64,000 nucleotides of DNA, taken from NCBI GenBank assembly GCA_020849615.1, contig JADLFW010000019.1:62001-126000 (forward strand), read 5' to 3'. The notes under the pieces were generated by a model. That model worked only from the letters and a program-made list of their open reading frames with translations. It was not told where the DNA came from and made no database searches. The number at the start of each line of letters is the position of its first letter. Within the stretch, counting starts at the first letter, position 1. This document shows, piece after piece, positions 43,067 to 50,999 of this stretch. The stretch comes from Phycisphaerales bacterium (GTDB lineage Bacteria > Planctomycetota > Phycisphaerae > Phycisphaerales > UBA1924). The position numbers and the translations under genes were made by a program.

Positions 43067-44584
43067 TCATTCCGCCGGCACGCACCGCCCCCGCGCCCAC
43101 TCGCGCAGCCCCGCCACCCGCTCCGCCATCGTCACCGACAGCGGCGGCGACCCCGAGATCGCCCGCTCCACATCCCCCCGGCCGGGCCTCTCCGCTCCCC
43201 CGCTCCGCGCGAACGCGCTGTGCAGCGCCGACACCACCGCCTGCTCGATCTCCGCGCCGCTGTACCCCGCGCACGCCCGGGCCAGCGCCCTCACCTCCGC
43301 CGCCGGCAGCCCGCACCCCCGCCGCTTGAGGTGAATGTCCAGGATCGCGGCCCGCGCCTCCTCGCCCGGCAGGTCCACGAAGAACACCTCATCAAACCGC
43401 CCCTTGCGCAGCAGCTCGGGCGGCAACGCCTCGATGTCGTTGGCCGTCGCCGCCACGAACACCGGCGCCCGGTGCTCCTGCAGCCACGTCAGCAGCGTCC
43501 CGAACAGCCGCTGCGACAGCCCGCCATCCACGCTCCGCGCCGCCGCCGAAGCGAACGCCTTCTCGATCTCGTCGATCCACAGCACCGCCGGCGCCATCGC
43601 CTCCGCCTGCCGCAGCGCCTCCCGCAGCCGCCGCTCCGATTCCCCGATGTACCGGTCGTACAGCACCCCCGGGTCCAGCCGCAGCAGCGGCCGCCTCCAC
43701 GCCGTCGCGATCGCCTTCGCGCACAGGCTCTTGCCCGCCCCCTGCACCCCCAGCATCAGCACCCCGCGCGGCGCCTCGATCCCGTAGGCCCGCGCCTCAT
43801 CGCTCAGCGCCCGCTCCCGCTCCCGCAGCCACCCCTTCAGCCGCCCCAGCCCGCCCAGGTCCTCCAGCCGCGCCGGCGCCTCCACGAACTCCAGCAGCCC
43901 ATCCGCATCCAGCACCTGCCGCTTGCGCAGCAGGATCGCCCCCAGGTCATCCGCCGATAGCTCCCGGTCCTCCCACACCGCATCCGTGATCACGTGCTCC
44001 ACCTGCCGACGCGTCAGCCCGTGCAGGTTCTGCACGATCCCCCCCAGCGCACGCTTCCCCACCGAGATCGTGATCGGCCGCTCCGCGTTCACCCGCCGCA
44101 GCGTCGTCGTCACGATCCTCCGAATCTCTTCCGCATCCGGCGGGCCGATCTCGAACCTCACCACGCTCGACCGCAGCACCGCCGGCAGGCTGTCACGGTG
44201 ATCGATCAGCACCAGCCGCCCGGCCCCCGACCGCTCGAACTGCTGCACCACATCCCGCGTCGCCCGCAGCACCACCTCATCCCCCAGCAAACCCAGCAGA
44301 TCTAGGAACACCGCGATCACCGGGCCGGGCCGCGCCCCCGCCTCCGCCCCCACGTGCGCCAGCGCCGCCCCCGCGTTGATCGTCCCCTCGGCGGGCCGCC
44401 CTCCCGCGATCAGCCCATCCACCACCCCCGTCGTCACCGACCACCGCCGCACCTCCCACGACAGGCTCATCGCCGCCTCGGCCACCAGCGCCAGCGCATC
44501 CTCCTCCTCATCCGTCACGATCCACACGCACGGCGACCGCGACCGCAACGCCTCCATCAACCGCTCCGCGTTGCTCTGGCCCAT
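43067..44584 (-). CDS. AAA+ ATPase (Ycf46-like)
   Basis: A 505-residue ATPase; the start is placed at 44584 (MGQSNAERLMEALRSRSPCV), the first Met in protein-like sequence. The frame stays open upstream through a 7-bp repeat array, but that part is low complexity. The N-terminal domain (CVWIVTDEEEDALALVAEAA) resembles Ycf46-type proteins. The C-terminal AAA domain has Walker A GVQGAGKS, Walker B VLWIDEIEKAF, ATANDIEALPPELLRKGRFD with the arginine finger, and a lid helix (YSGAEIEQAVVSALHSAF). Ycf46 proteins are soluble ATPases of poorly defined role, linked to stress or carbon metabolism in cyanobacteria. It appears to be a single-gene unit. Confidence 0.85.
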   Translation of the reverse strand: MGQSNAERLMEALRSRSPCVWIVTDEEEDALALVAEAAMSLSWEVRRWSVTTGVVDGLIAGGRPAEGTINAGAALAHVGAEAGARPGPVIAVFLDLLGLLGDEVVLRATRDVVQQFERSGAGRLVLIDHRDSLPAVLRSSVVRFEIGPPDAEEIRRIVTTTLRRVNAERPITISVGKRALGGIVQNLHGLTRRQVEHVITDAVWEDRELSADDLGAILLRKRQVLDADGLLEFVEAPARLEDLGGLGRLKGWLRERERALSDEARAYGIEAPRGVLMLGVQGAGKSLCAKAIATAWRRPLLRLDPGVLYDRYIGESERRLREALRQAEAMAPAVLWIDEIEKAFASAAARSVDGGLSQRLFGTLLTWLQEHRAPVFVAATANDIEALPPELLRKGRFDEVFFVDLPGEEARAAILDIHLKRRGCGLPAAEVRALARACAGYSGAEIEQAVVSALHSAFARSGGAERPGRGDVERAISGSPPLSVTMAERVAGLREWARGRCVPAE

Positions 44585-44697
44585 CCCTTCACTCCGATCC
44601 AGCCCACAACCGCCAAAGAAGATCCACCACAGAGGCGCAGAGAACACAGAGAAGAAGGGGACAGGGGATAGGAAGCAGGCTGTGTGCCGCGTACGAC

Positions 44698-44767
44698 GTG
44701 CTGTGTGCTGCGTGCTGTGTGCTGTGTGCTGTGTGCTGTGTGCTGTGTGCTGTGTGCTGTGTGCTGT
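44698..44767. repeat. tandem heptanucleotide array (GTGCTGT x10)
   Basis: Ten head-to-tail copies of GTGCTGT (the second ends in C), located 114-183 bp upstream of the AAA gene start. A GGGGACAG run and a half-palindrome (44623-44655) lie between it and the gene. A 7-bp unit is prone to slippage, so copy number may vary between strains. Confidence 0.92.
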
Positions 44768-44799
44768 GAATTGTGGCCCGCTCTCCCAACCCGCCTTCT

Positions 44800-44878
44800 C
44801 TACGCCTCCGTGCCTCGGTGGTGAATCCTCTTCGTTGGACTGATCAAGACAGTCCACCACAGGGACACAAAGGCAAGA
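44800..44878. repeat. third copy of the CCACCACAG hairpin family
   Basis: The left arm (44800-44824, ending CGGTGGTGA) and right arm (44851-44878, GTCCACCACAGGGACACAAA) are inverted. The loop keeps the CTCTTCGTTGGAC core seen at 42154-42240 and 42296-42375. It lies between the AAA gene and upp. Confidence 0.8.
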
Positions 44879-44975
44879 GAGAACCACAACCACAAACGTG
44901 CGCCGTTCCATTCCCTGCGCCCTATCCCTGCCCCCTGTCCCCGTCCCCTTCCCCTGTCCCCTTCCCCTCTTCCGC

Positions 44976-45614
44976 TCACTCCGTCCCGTACAGCCGATCC
45001 CCCGCATCGCCCAGGCCCGGCAGGATGTACCCCTTCTCGTTCAGGCACCGGTCGATCGCCGCCGTGTAGATCGTGATCTCCGGGTGCTCCTTCGTCACCC
45101 GCCGGATCCCCTCCGGGGCCGCCACCAGGCACAGGAACCGCAGGTCCCGCGCACCCGCATCCCGCAGCATCCGGATCGCCGCCAGGCTCGAGCCCGCCGT
45201 CGCCAGCATCGGATCGACCAGCAGCACGGGCCCGGCATCCAGGTCCCTCGGCAGCCGCTTCAGGTACGCGTGCGGCTCCAGCGTCCTCTCATCGCGGAAG
45301 ATCCCCAGGTGCCCCACCCGCGCTTCGGGCATCATCTCCAGGATCCCCTCCGCCATCCCCAGCCCGGCCCGCAGCACCGGCACCACCGTGATCTTCGCGC
45401 TCAGCCTCCTCCCCACCGTCATCTCCATCGGCGTCTCGATCTCGACGGGCCGGGTCGGCACGTTGCGCGTCGCCTCAAAGACCATCAGCCCGGCGATCTG
45501 GTACAGCAGCGCCCGGAACGGCCGGTGGCTCGTCGTCCGGTCGCGCAGGTACGTCAGCTTGTGCTGGATCAGGGGATGATCGAAGACGATCACGTTGGGA
45601 AACTCGCCCGGCAT
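44976..45614 (-). CDS. upp: uracil phosphoribosyltransferase
   Basis: About 212 residues from the ATG at 45614 (MPGEFPNVIVFDHPLIQHKL); a GTG two codons upstream is possible. It makes UMP from uracil and PRPP. The family signatures are complete: HPLIQHKLTYLRDRTTSHRP, VPVLRAGLGMAEGILEMMP, the PRPP loop LLVDPMLATAGSS, and the uracil-binding tail YILPGLGDAGDRLYG. It is divergent from a cytosine-deaminase-like gene, and the two together would salvage cytosine to UMP. A MITE-like inverted repeat lies between them. Confidence 0.97.
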   Translation of the reverse strand: MPGEFPNVIVFDHPLIQHKLTYLRDRTTSHRPFRALLYQIAGLMVFEATRNVPTRPVEIETPMEMTVGRRLSAKITVVPVLRAGLGMAEGILEMMPEARVGHLGIFRDERTLEPHAYLKRLPRDLDAGPVLLVDPMLATAGSSLAAIRMLRDAGARDLRFLCLVAAPEGIRRVTKEHPEITIYTAAIDRCLNEKGYILPGLGDAGDRLYGTE

Positions 45615-45649
45615 GGCCACAGCCTACCGCGCCGGGCCAGGGGGAGAAC

Positions 45650-45840
45650 AGCCACGGATCAACACGGATGGCACCGATCCGAATCCCGGCAGAGAGGCGG
45701 CCGCGGATTGTCGCGGAGGCGCGCAGATCGGAACGAACGGGATACCGGCCCGTCCGATCCCGCCGGGCCGGATCCGCGTCTCTCCACGTCCATCCGCGCC
45801 CTCTTCTCCGATCCGTGCTCATCCGTGTTCATCCGTGGCT
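45650..45840. repeat. MITE-like element with 31-bp imperfect inverted ends
   Basis: The ends are 45650-45680 and 45810-45840 in inverted orientation, built on AGCCACGGATCAACACGGAT and matching at about 26 of 31 positions. The interior also folds partly on itself. It encodes nothing and fills nearly the whole gap between upp and the divergent deaminase gene, where it could affect both promoters. No clear target-site duplication is seen. Confidence 0.72.
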
Positions 45841-45852
45841 TATCCTTCTTCC

Positions 45853-46311
45853 ATGGACCAGCTCGACCGCGACCGCCGCGCCCTCGACGCCGCTTTCGCC
45901 CAAGCCACCAAGTCCCTCTCCGAAGGCGGCATCCCCATCGGCGCCGCCCTCATGGACCCCGCCGGCACCATCATCGCGCTGGGCCACAACCTCCGCGTCC
46001 AGTCCGCCGACCCCACCGCCCACGCCGAGACCGTCTGCATCCGCAGCGCGGGCCGGCGCCGCGACTGGCACACCCTCACCATGGCCACCACCCTCAGCCC
46101 CTGCGCCATGTGCTCCGGCACCGCCATCCTTCACAAGATCCCCCGCCTCATCATCGGCGAGCACACCACCTTCCTCGGCCGCGAAGACTGGCTCCGGGCC
46201 GAGGGCATCGAACTCAAGCTCATGAACGACCCCCGCTGCATCAAGCTCATGCAGGACTTCATCGCCAAGCACCCCGACCTCTGGAACGAAGACATCGGCA
46301 TCCCGGCATGA
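45853..46311 (+). CDS. cytosine/nucleoside deaminase (yeast FCY1-like)
   Basis: A 152-residue zinc deaminase from the ATG at 45853. Longer frames run back into the repeat element and are not protein-like. The zinc site is His57-Ala-Glu59 (TAHAETVCIRSAG) and Pro83-Cys84-x-x-Cys87 (TLSPCAMCSGTAIL). EGGIPIGAALMDPAGTIIAL and GHNLRVQSADPTAHAET closely follow the fungal cytosine deaminase pattern rather than tRNA adenosine deaminase. The product uracil would be used by the divergent upp gene. Alternative substrates such as guanine or creatinine cannot be excluded by eye. Confidence 0.85.
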   Translation: MDQLDRDRRALDAAFAQATKSLSEGGIPIGAALMDPAGTIIALGHNLRVQSADPTAHAETVCIRSAGRRRDWHTLTMATTLSPCAMCSGTAILHKIPRLIIGEHTTFLGREDWLRAEGIELKLMNDPRCIKLMQDFIAKHPDLWNEDIGIPA

Positions 46312-46320
46312 CTTGGTTCT

Positions 46321-46428
46321 GTTTGACGGATGCCTTTGGGTGGCCCGGCTCTCCGAGCCGGGCATGAAAACACCGATCGAAATGCACAGTTCGGAGAACC
46401 GTGCCACCCCGGAATCGATCCATCAAAC
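46321..46428. repeat. small inverted-repeat element
   Basis: The ends GTTTGACGGAT (46321-46331) and ATCCATCAAAC (46418-46428) are inverted with one mismatch, and GGGTGGC/GCCACCC lie inside them. A CCCGGCTCTCCGAGCCGGG hairpin is in the middle. No coding potential is visible. It follows the deaminase stop and may act as its transcript end or be a second MITE-like repeat. Confidence 0.55.
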
Positions 46429-46546
46429 ACGAACTAATCCCGTCAACAACTCCCACCTCTCCACCTCTCCGTCACTCCGTCTCTTCCTCTCTTCCTCTCT
46501 TCGTCTCTTCTTCATCTTCCCTTCACACCCGCCCCGCACCGTGTCC

Positions 46547-47752
46547 ATGGACCTCCACGATGGCACCCCCTACTGGCTCCTCGCCCACGGCCTCGGCCCG
46601 CCCGTCCCACCCCTCGACCGCGACATCCGCTGCGATGCCGCCATCATCGGCGGCGGCATCACCGGCGCCCTCATCGCCGATGAACTCACCTCGCGCGGCC
46701 TGAGCACCACCCTCCTCGACCGCCGCGACCTCGGCACCGGCTCCACCATCGCCAGCACCGCCCTCCTCACCTACGACCTCGACACCCCCCTCTTCAAACT
46801 CATCCCCACCCTCGGACTCGACCCCGCCCGCCGGGCCTTCCGCATCGGCATCGAAGCCATCGACCGCCTCGATGAACTCTGCCGCTCCCTCAACTCCCCC
46901 CTCGAGCGCCGGGCCTCCCTCTACTACACCGCCGAGCCGGGCCTCGATGAACTCGCCCGCGAACACAAGGCCCGCCAGGATGCGGGCCTCCCCGTCCAGT
47001 GGCTCCCCCGCGCCGACCTCCTCGCCCACCTCGGCCTCTCCGCCACCGCCGCCATCCGCTCCGACTCCGCCGCTCAGCTCGACCCCTACCGCCTCTGCCA
47101 CCTCCTCCTCCGCCGGGCCATCGACCGCGGCGCCGCCGTCCACGACCGCACCACCATCACCGCACGCGACCTCCACACCGGCCGCATCACCCTCCGCACC
47201 GACCGCGGACCCATCATCGACGCCGCCCACGTCATCCACGCCACCGGCTACGAAGCCGTCTGCGAACTCCCGCCGGGCCTCGTCTCCCTCCACTCCACCT
47301 ACGCCCTCGTCACCGAACCCACCGCACCCCCGCCGGGCCTCTGGCCCGACCGCGACATGCTCTGGGAGTTCGCCGACCCCTACCTCTACGCGCGCTGGGC
47401 CGGCGACCGCCTCCTCATCGGCGGCGAGGATGAACCCTTCGGCCACCCCGCCGCCCGCGACCGCCTCATCCCCGACAAAACCCGCGCCCTCATCCGCAAG
47501 TTCTCCTCCATCATGCCGGGCCTCACCCCCGAACCCGCCTACGCCTGGACCGGCACCTTCGCCTCCACCGCCGATGGCCTGCCCTGCATCGGCCCGCGCG
47601 AAAACGGCTCCCGCGAGCTCTACGCCCTCGGCTTCGGCGGCAACGGCATCGTCGCCGCCGCCTCCGCCGCCCGCATCATCGCCGACCACATCACGGGCCG
47701 CCACAACCCCGATGCCGACCTCTTCCGCCTCGACCGCCCAACATGCCACTGA
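46547..47752 (+). CDS. FAD-dependent amine/amino-acid oxidoreductase (DAO family)
   Basis: A 401-residue flavoprotein from the ATG at 46547. Upstream in-frame sequence to 46313 is repeat-like. The dinucleotide fold is IRCDAAIIGGGITGALIADE, followed by LDRRDLGTGSTIASTALLTY and a C-terminal GTFASTADGLPCIGPREN and LGFGGNGIVAAASAARII, which are usual in glycine oxidase, PuuB-like and related enzymes. It oxidises a primary or secondary amine or amino acid; the substrate is unknown. It is not in an obvious operon. Confidence 0.85.
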   Translation: MDLHDGTPYWLLAHGLGPPVPPLDRDIRCDAAIIGGGITGALIADELTSRGLSTTLLDRRDLGTGSTIASTALLTYDLDTPLFKLIPTLGLDPARRAFRIGIEAIDRLDELCRSLNSPLERRASLYYTAEPGLDELAREHKARQDAGLPVQWLPRADLLAHLGLSATAAIRSDSAAQLDPYRLCHLLLRRAIDRGAAVHDRTTITARDLHTGRITLRTDRGPIIDAAHVIHATGYEAVCELPPGLVSLHSTYALVTEPTAPPPGLWPDRDMLWEFADPYLYARWAGDRLLIGGEDEPFGHPAARDRLIPDKTRALIRKFSSIMPGLTPEPAYAWTGTFASTADGLPCIGPRENGSRELYALGFGGNGIVAAASAARIIADHITGRHNPDADLFRLDRPTCH

Positions 47753-47840
47753 CTCGCCGACTCTTCGATGGCAAGTCCGTGCTCTTCTAATCCCACGACG
47801 CACTCGGTCTTCTTCTCCGTCTCACCGTCTCATCCCCTCT

Positions 47841-47907
47841 CATCTGTCCCCTCTCATCTGTCCCCTGTCCCCTGTCCCCTGCCCCCTGTCCCCTGCCCCC
47901 CTCCCCT
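47841..47907. repeat. CTGTCCC-type simple repeat
   Basis: About eight irregular units of (T)CTGTCCCC lie just before the M16 peptidase gene. The complementary unit (GGGGACAG) occurs at about 42058-42113, 44655 and 44930-44965, so a short repeat family recurs through the 42-48 kb gaps. Confidence 0.8.
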
Positions 47908-47944
47908 ATCCTTCCCCACTCGTGCCCTTTCCCGGAGCCATCCC

Positions 47945-50788
47945 ATGCGGGCCATCCTCATCCTCCTCGCCATCATGACCACCCTCCTCGCCCCCCACGC
48001 CCCGCAAGCCCGCGCCCAGAGCCTCCCCACCGATCCCCGCCTCGTCACCGGCACGCTCGATAACGGCTTCTCCTACATCATCCTCAACCACCCCAACCCG
48101 CCGGGCCGCGCCTCGGCGTACATGCACATCTCCTCCGGCTCCCTCAACGAAACCGACCCCCAGCGCGGCATCGCCCACTACCTCGAGCACATGGCCTTCA
48201 ACGGCTCCGCCAACTTCAAGCCCGGCGATGTCATCCCCTTCTTCCAGTCCCTCGGCCTCACCTTCGGCCGCCACCAGAACGCCTTCACCAGCTTCGACCA
48301 GACCACCTACCAGCTCCAGCTCCCCGACAACAAGCCCGAGACCCTCGACAAGGCATTCCTCTTCTTCTCCGATGTCGCCTTCCGCCTCAGCCTCCTCCCC
48401 GAGCAGATCGATGAGGAACGCGGCATCATCCTCGAGGAGAAGCGCACCCGCATCTCCGCCCAGCAGCGCACCGGCGAGTACATCCTCGCCCGCCTCGCCC
48501 CCGGCTCCACCTTCGGCGATCGCATCCCCATCGGCACCGAGGAGACCATCCTCGCCGTCAAAGAGCAGGACTTCCGCGACTACTACTCCCGCTGGTACAC
48601 CGCCTCCAACATGACCCTCATCGTCGTCGCCGACATGGACCCCGCCCTCGTCGAGGCCTCCATCCGCAAGCACTTCTCCGATGCCCCGCTCGTCCCCAGG
48701 CCCCAGGACCGCCCCATCGGCGTCACCCCCCAGACCGAGAGCCGGGCCATCGTCGCCACCGATGATGAACTCACCCAGGCCACCGTCACCATCGCCAGGA
48801 TCGGCCCGGCCCGTGCCCCCGCCACCGACATCAAGGCCTTCCGCGATGACCTCGCCGAACGCCTCGCCTTCGAGTGCTTCAACCGCCGCCTCGAAAAGAA
48901 GATTGACGCCGGCAAGCTCAAGATGCTCCGCGGCAGCGCCGGCGCCGGCAACCAGGCCCGCGCCATCCGCCAGACCGCGGCCCGCGCCTCCGGCAAGCCC
49001 TCCGACTGGAAGGTCATGCTCCAGGACCTCGCCCTCGAAGTCCGCCGCGCCTCCGCCCACGGATTCAAGGCCTGGGAGGTCGAGGATGCCCGCAAGGAAA
49101 TCCTCGCCGGGCTGCTCCAGGCCTCCCAGCGCGAATCCACCCTCCCCGCGAGCGCGATCCTGGGCGCCATGAACGCCCGCATCGCCGCCGGCGAGCCCAT
49201 CATGGCCGCCCAGCAGCGCTACGACCTCGCCGAGAAGATCCTCCCCACCATCGAGCCGCAGGAACTCACCTGGATCTTCAGCGCCGCCTTCGACCCCGCC
49301 GCCCTCACCTTCATCGCCGAGATGCCCCGCTCCATCATCGACGGGCCGCCCGCCCCCTCCGAGGCCGAGCTCGTCGAGGTCGGCCGCCAGGCCATGTCCA
49401 TCACCCCCGCCGCCGAGGATCAGCCCCGCCTCGACAAGCCCCTCCTCGAGAAGGAGCCCACCCCCGGCTCCATCGCCGAGCAGTCCCTTCACGAAGCCTC
49501 CGGCGTCACCTCCGCCTGGCTCAGCAACGGCGTCCGCGTCCACCACCGCTTCATGGACTACTTCAAGAACGATGTCCGCATCAATGTCACCCTCGCCGGC
49601 GGCGAGCTCCTCGAGTCCGATGCCAACCGCGGCGTAAGCCGGGCCGCCGCCACCGCCTGGACCACCCCCGCCACCCGCCGCCTCTCCCCCACCGAGATCA
49701 GCGACCTCATGGTCGGCGCCAAGATCACCGTCTCCGGCGTCGCGGGCCAGGATGTCATGAACATGGTCATCACCGGCAACCCCGCCGACCTCGACCGCGG
49801 CCTCCAGCTCGCCCACGCCCTCCTCACCGAACCCAAGGTCGAGCAGGCCCCCCTCGACAAGCTCAAGACCAACATGATCCAGGCCATCCGGGCCAACAAG
49901 CTCGACCCCACGGGCCGCTTCAGCCAGGTCCTCGCCGACACCGTCTACCCCCCCGGCGACCCCCGCCCGCGCTTCCCCACCGAAGAGCACGTCCAGCGCC
50001 TCAACGCCCCCGAGGCCCAGGCCTGGCTCGACCAGCGCATCAAGGAATCACCCATCGAGGTCACCATCATCGGCGACATCCCGCTCGACCGGGCCCTGGA
50101 CCTCGCCGCCCGCTACTTCGGCTCCCTCCCCGAGCGCCCCCGCATCGGGCCGGGCCTCTTCACCGCCCAGCGCACCCTCCCCGCCCCAACCGCCCCGCGC
50201 GAGCAGACCATCGACCTCCCCACCCAGAGCGCCAAGTCCATGGTCATGTGCGGCTTCGGCGGGCCCGACGCCGCAGACCTCAAGGATGTCCGCCTCATGA
50301 CCATGGCCGCCAAGATCCTCACCACCCGCATGGTCAAGGAAGTTCGCGAAGAGGCCCAGCTCGTCTACTCGATCAACGCCAACTGCTCCCCCGGCGAGAT
50401 CTACCCCGGCTACGGCCTCTTCTTCACCGCCGCCCCCACCGACCCCCAGAAGGTCGACCGCCTCGTCGAGAAGCTCGAATCCATGTTCGACACCTTCGCC
50501 AAGGACGGGCCGACCGACGACGAAGTCACCGTCGCCAAGAAGCAGCAGGCCAACCTCCTCGATGAGAGCATGAAAACTCCGCCCTTCTGGTCCAGCCAGG
50601 TCTCCGCCCTCACCTACCGCGGCCGCAACCTCGATGATGTCCTCGCCGGGCCCGCCGCCTACGAGAGCATGACCGCCTCCGAGATCCGCGAGGCCTTCAC
50701 CCGCTACCACACCCCCAACTCCCGCATCCGCGCGGTCCTCCGCTCCCAGCCCGTCAACACCACCCCCCCGACACCGCCGGGCCAGTGA
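47945..50788 (+). CDS. secreted M16 family zinc peptidase (two-domain)
   Basis: A 947-residue protein with CGGAG before the ATG and a signal peptide (MRAILILLAIMTTLLAPHAP, cleavage near Ala-Arg-Ala). The first M16 domain carries the inverted zinc motif His78-x-x-Glu81-His82 (GIAHYLEHMAFNG), with the third ligand Glu in the DEERGIILEEKR helix. A second, inactive M16-like half (about 520-930) contains MVKEVREEAQLVYSINANCS. This is the pitrilysin/PqqL-type layout, an extracellular or periplasmic peptide-degrading enzyme. The 211-bp gap after it holds no gene. Confidence 0.93.
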   Translation: MRAILILLAIMTTLLAPHAPQARAQSLPTDPRLVTGTLDNGFSYIILNHPNPPGRASAYMHISSGSLNETDPQRGIAHYLEHMAFNGSANFKPGDVIPFFQSLGLTFGRHQNAFTSFDQTTYQLQLPDNKPETLDKAFLFFSDVAFRLSLLPEQIDEERGIILEEKRTRISAQQRTGEYILARLAPGSTFGDRIPIGTEETILAVKEQDFRDYYSRWYTASNMTLIVVADMDPALVEASIRKHFSDAPLVPRPQDRPIGVTPQTESRAIVATDDELTQATVTIARIGPARAPATDIKAFRDDLAERLAFECFNRRLEKKIDAGKLKMLRGSAGAGNQARAIRQTAARASGKPSDWKVMLQDLALEVRRASAHGFKAWEVEDARKEILAGLLQASQRESTLPASAILGAMNARIAAGEPIMAAQQRYDLAEKILPTIEPQELTWIFSAAFDPAALTFIAEMPRSIIDGPPAPSEAELVEVGRQAMSITPAAEDQPRLDKPLLEKEPTPGSIAEQSLHEASGVTSAWLSNGVRVHHRFMDYFKNDVRINVTLAGGELLESDANRGVSRAAATAWTTPATRRLSPTEISDLMVGAKITVSGVAGQDVMNMVITGNPADLDRGLQLAHALLTEPKVEQAPLDKLKTNMIQAIRANKLDPTGRFSQVLADTVYPPGDPRPRFPTEEHVQRLNAPEAQAWLDQRIKESPIEVTIIGDIPLDRALDLAARYFGSLPERPRIGPGLFTAQRTLPAPTAPREQTIDLPTQSAKSMVMCGFGGPDAADLKDVRLMTMAAKILTTRMVKEVREEAQLVYSINANCSPGEIYPGYGLFFTAAPTDPQKVDRLVEKLESMFDTFAKDGPTDDEVTVAKKQQANLLDESMKTPPFWSSQVSALTYRGRNLDDVLAGPAAYESMTASEIREAFTRYHTPNSRIRAVLRSQPVNTTPPTPPGQ

Positions 50789-50999
50789 TCGGCACGCTCA
50801 CCATCTGCTCTCCACGCCGGCGATGAGCGGCGATGCGACGCGAAATCGCCGGGTATTACGGCAGAGAATCGCCCATTAATACCGCTCGCGCCGGCCGCCA
50901 AGGCTTCATCAGCCCCCCTCGGCCCCGCTGCGCTCCTGGCCGCGCCGCTGACCTGCCGCGCCCCCGCGGCGCGCAAGTCTTCCTGAGCGGTTCATCGTC

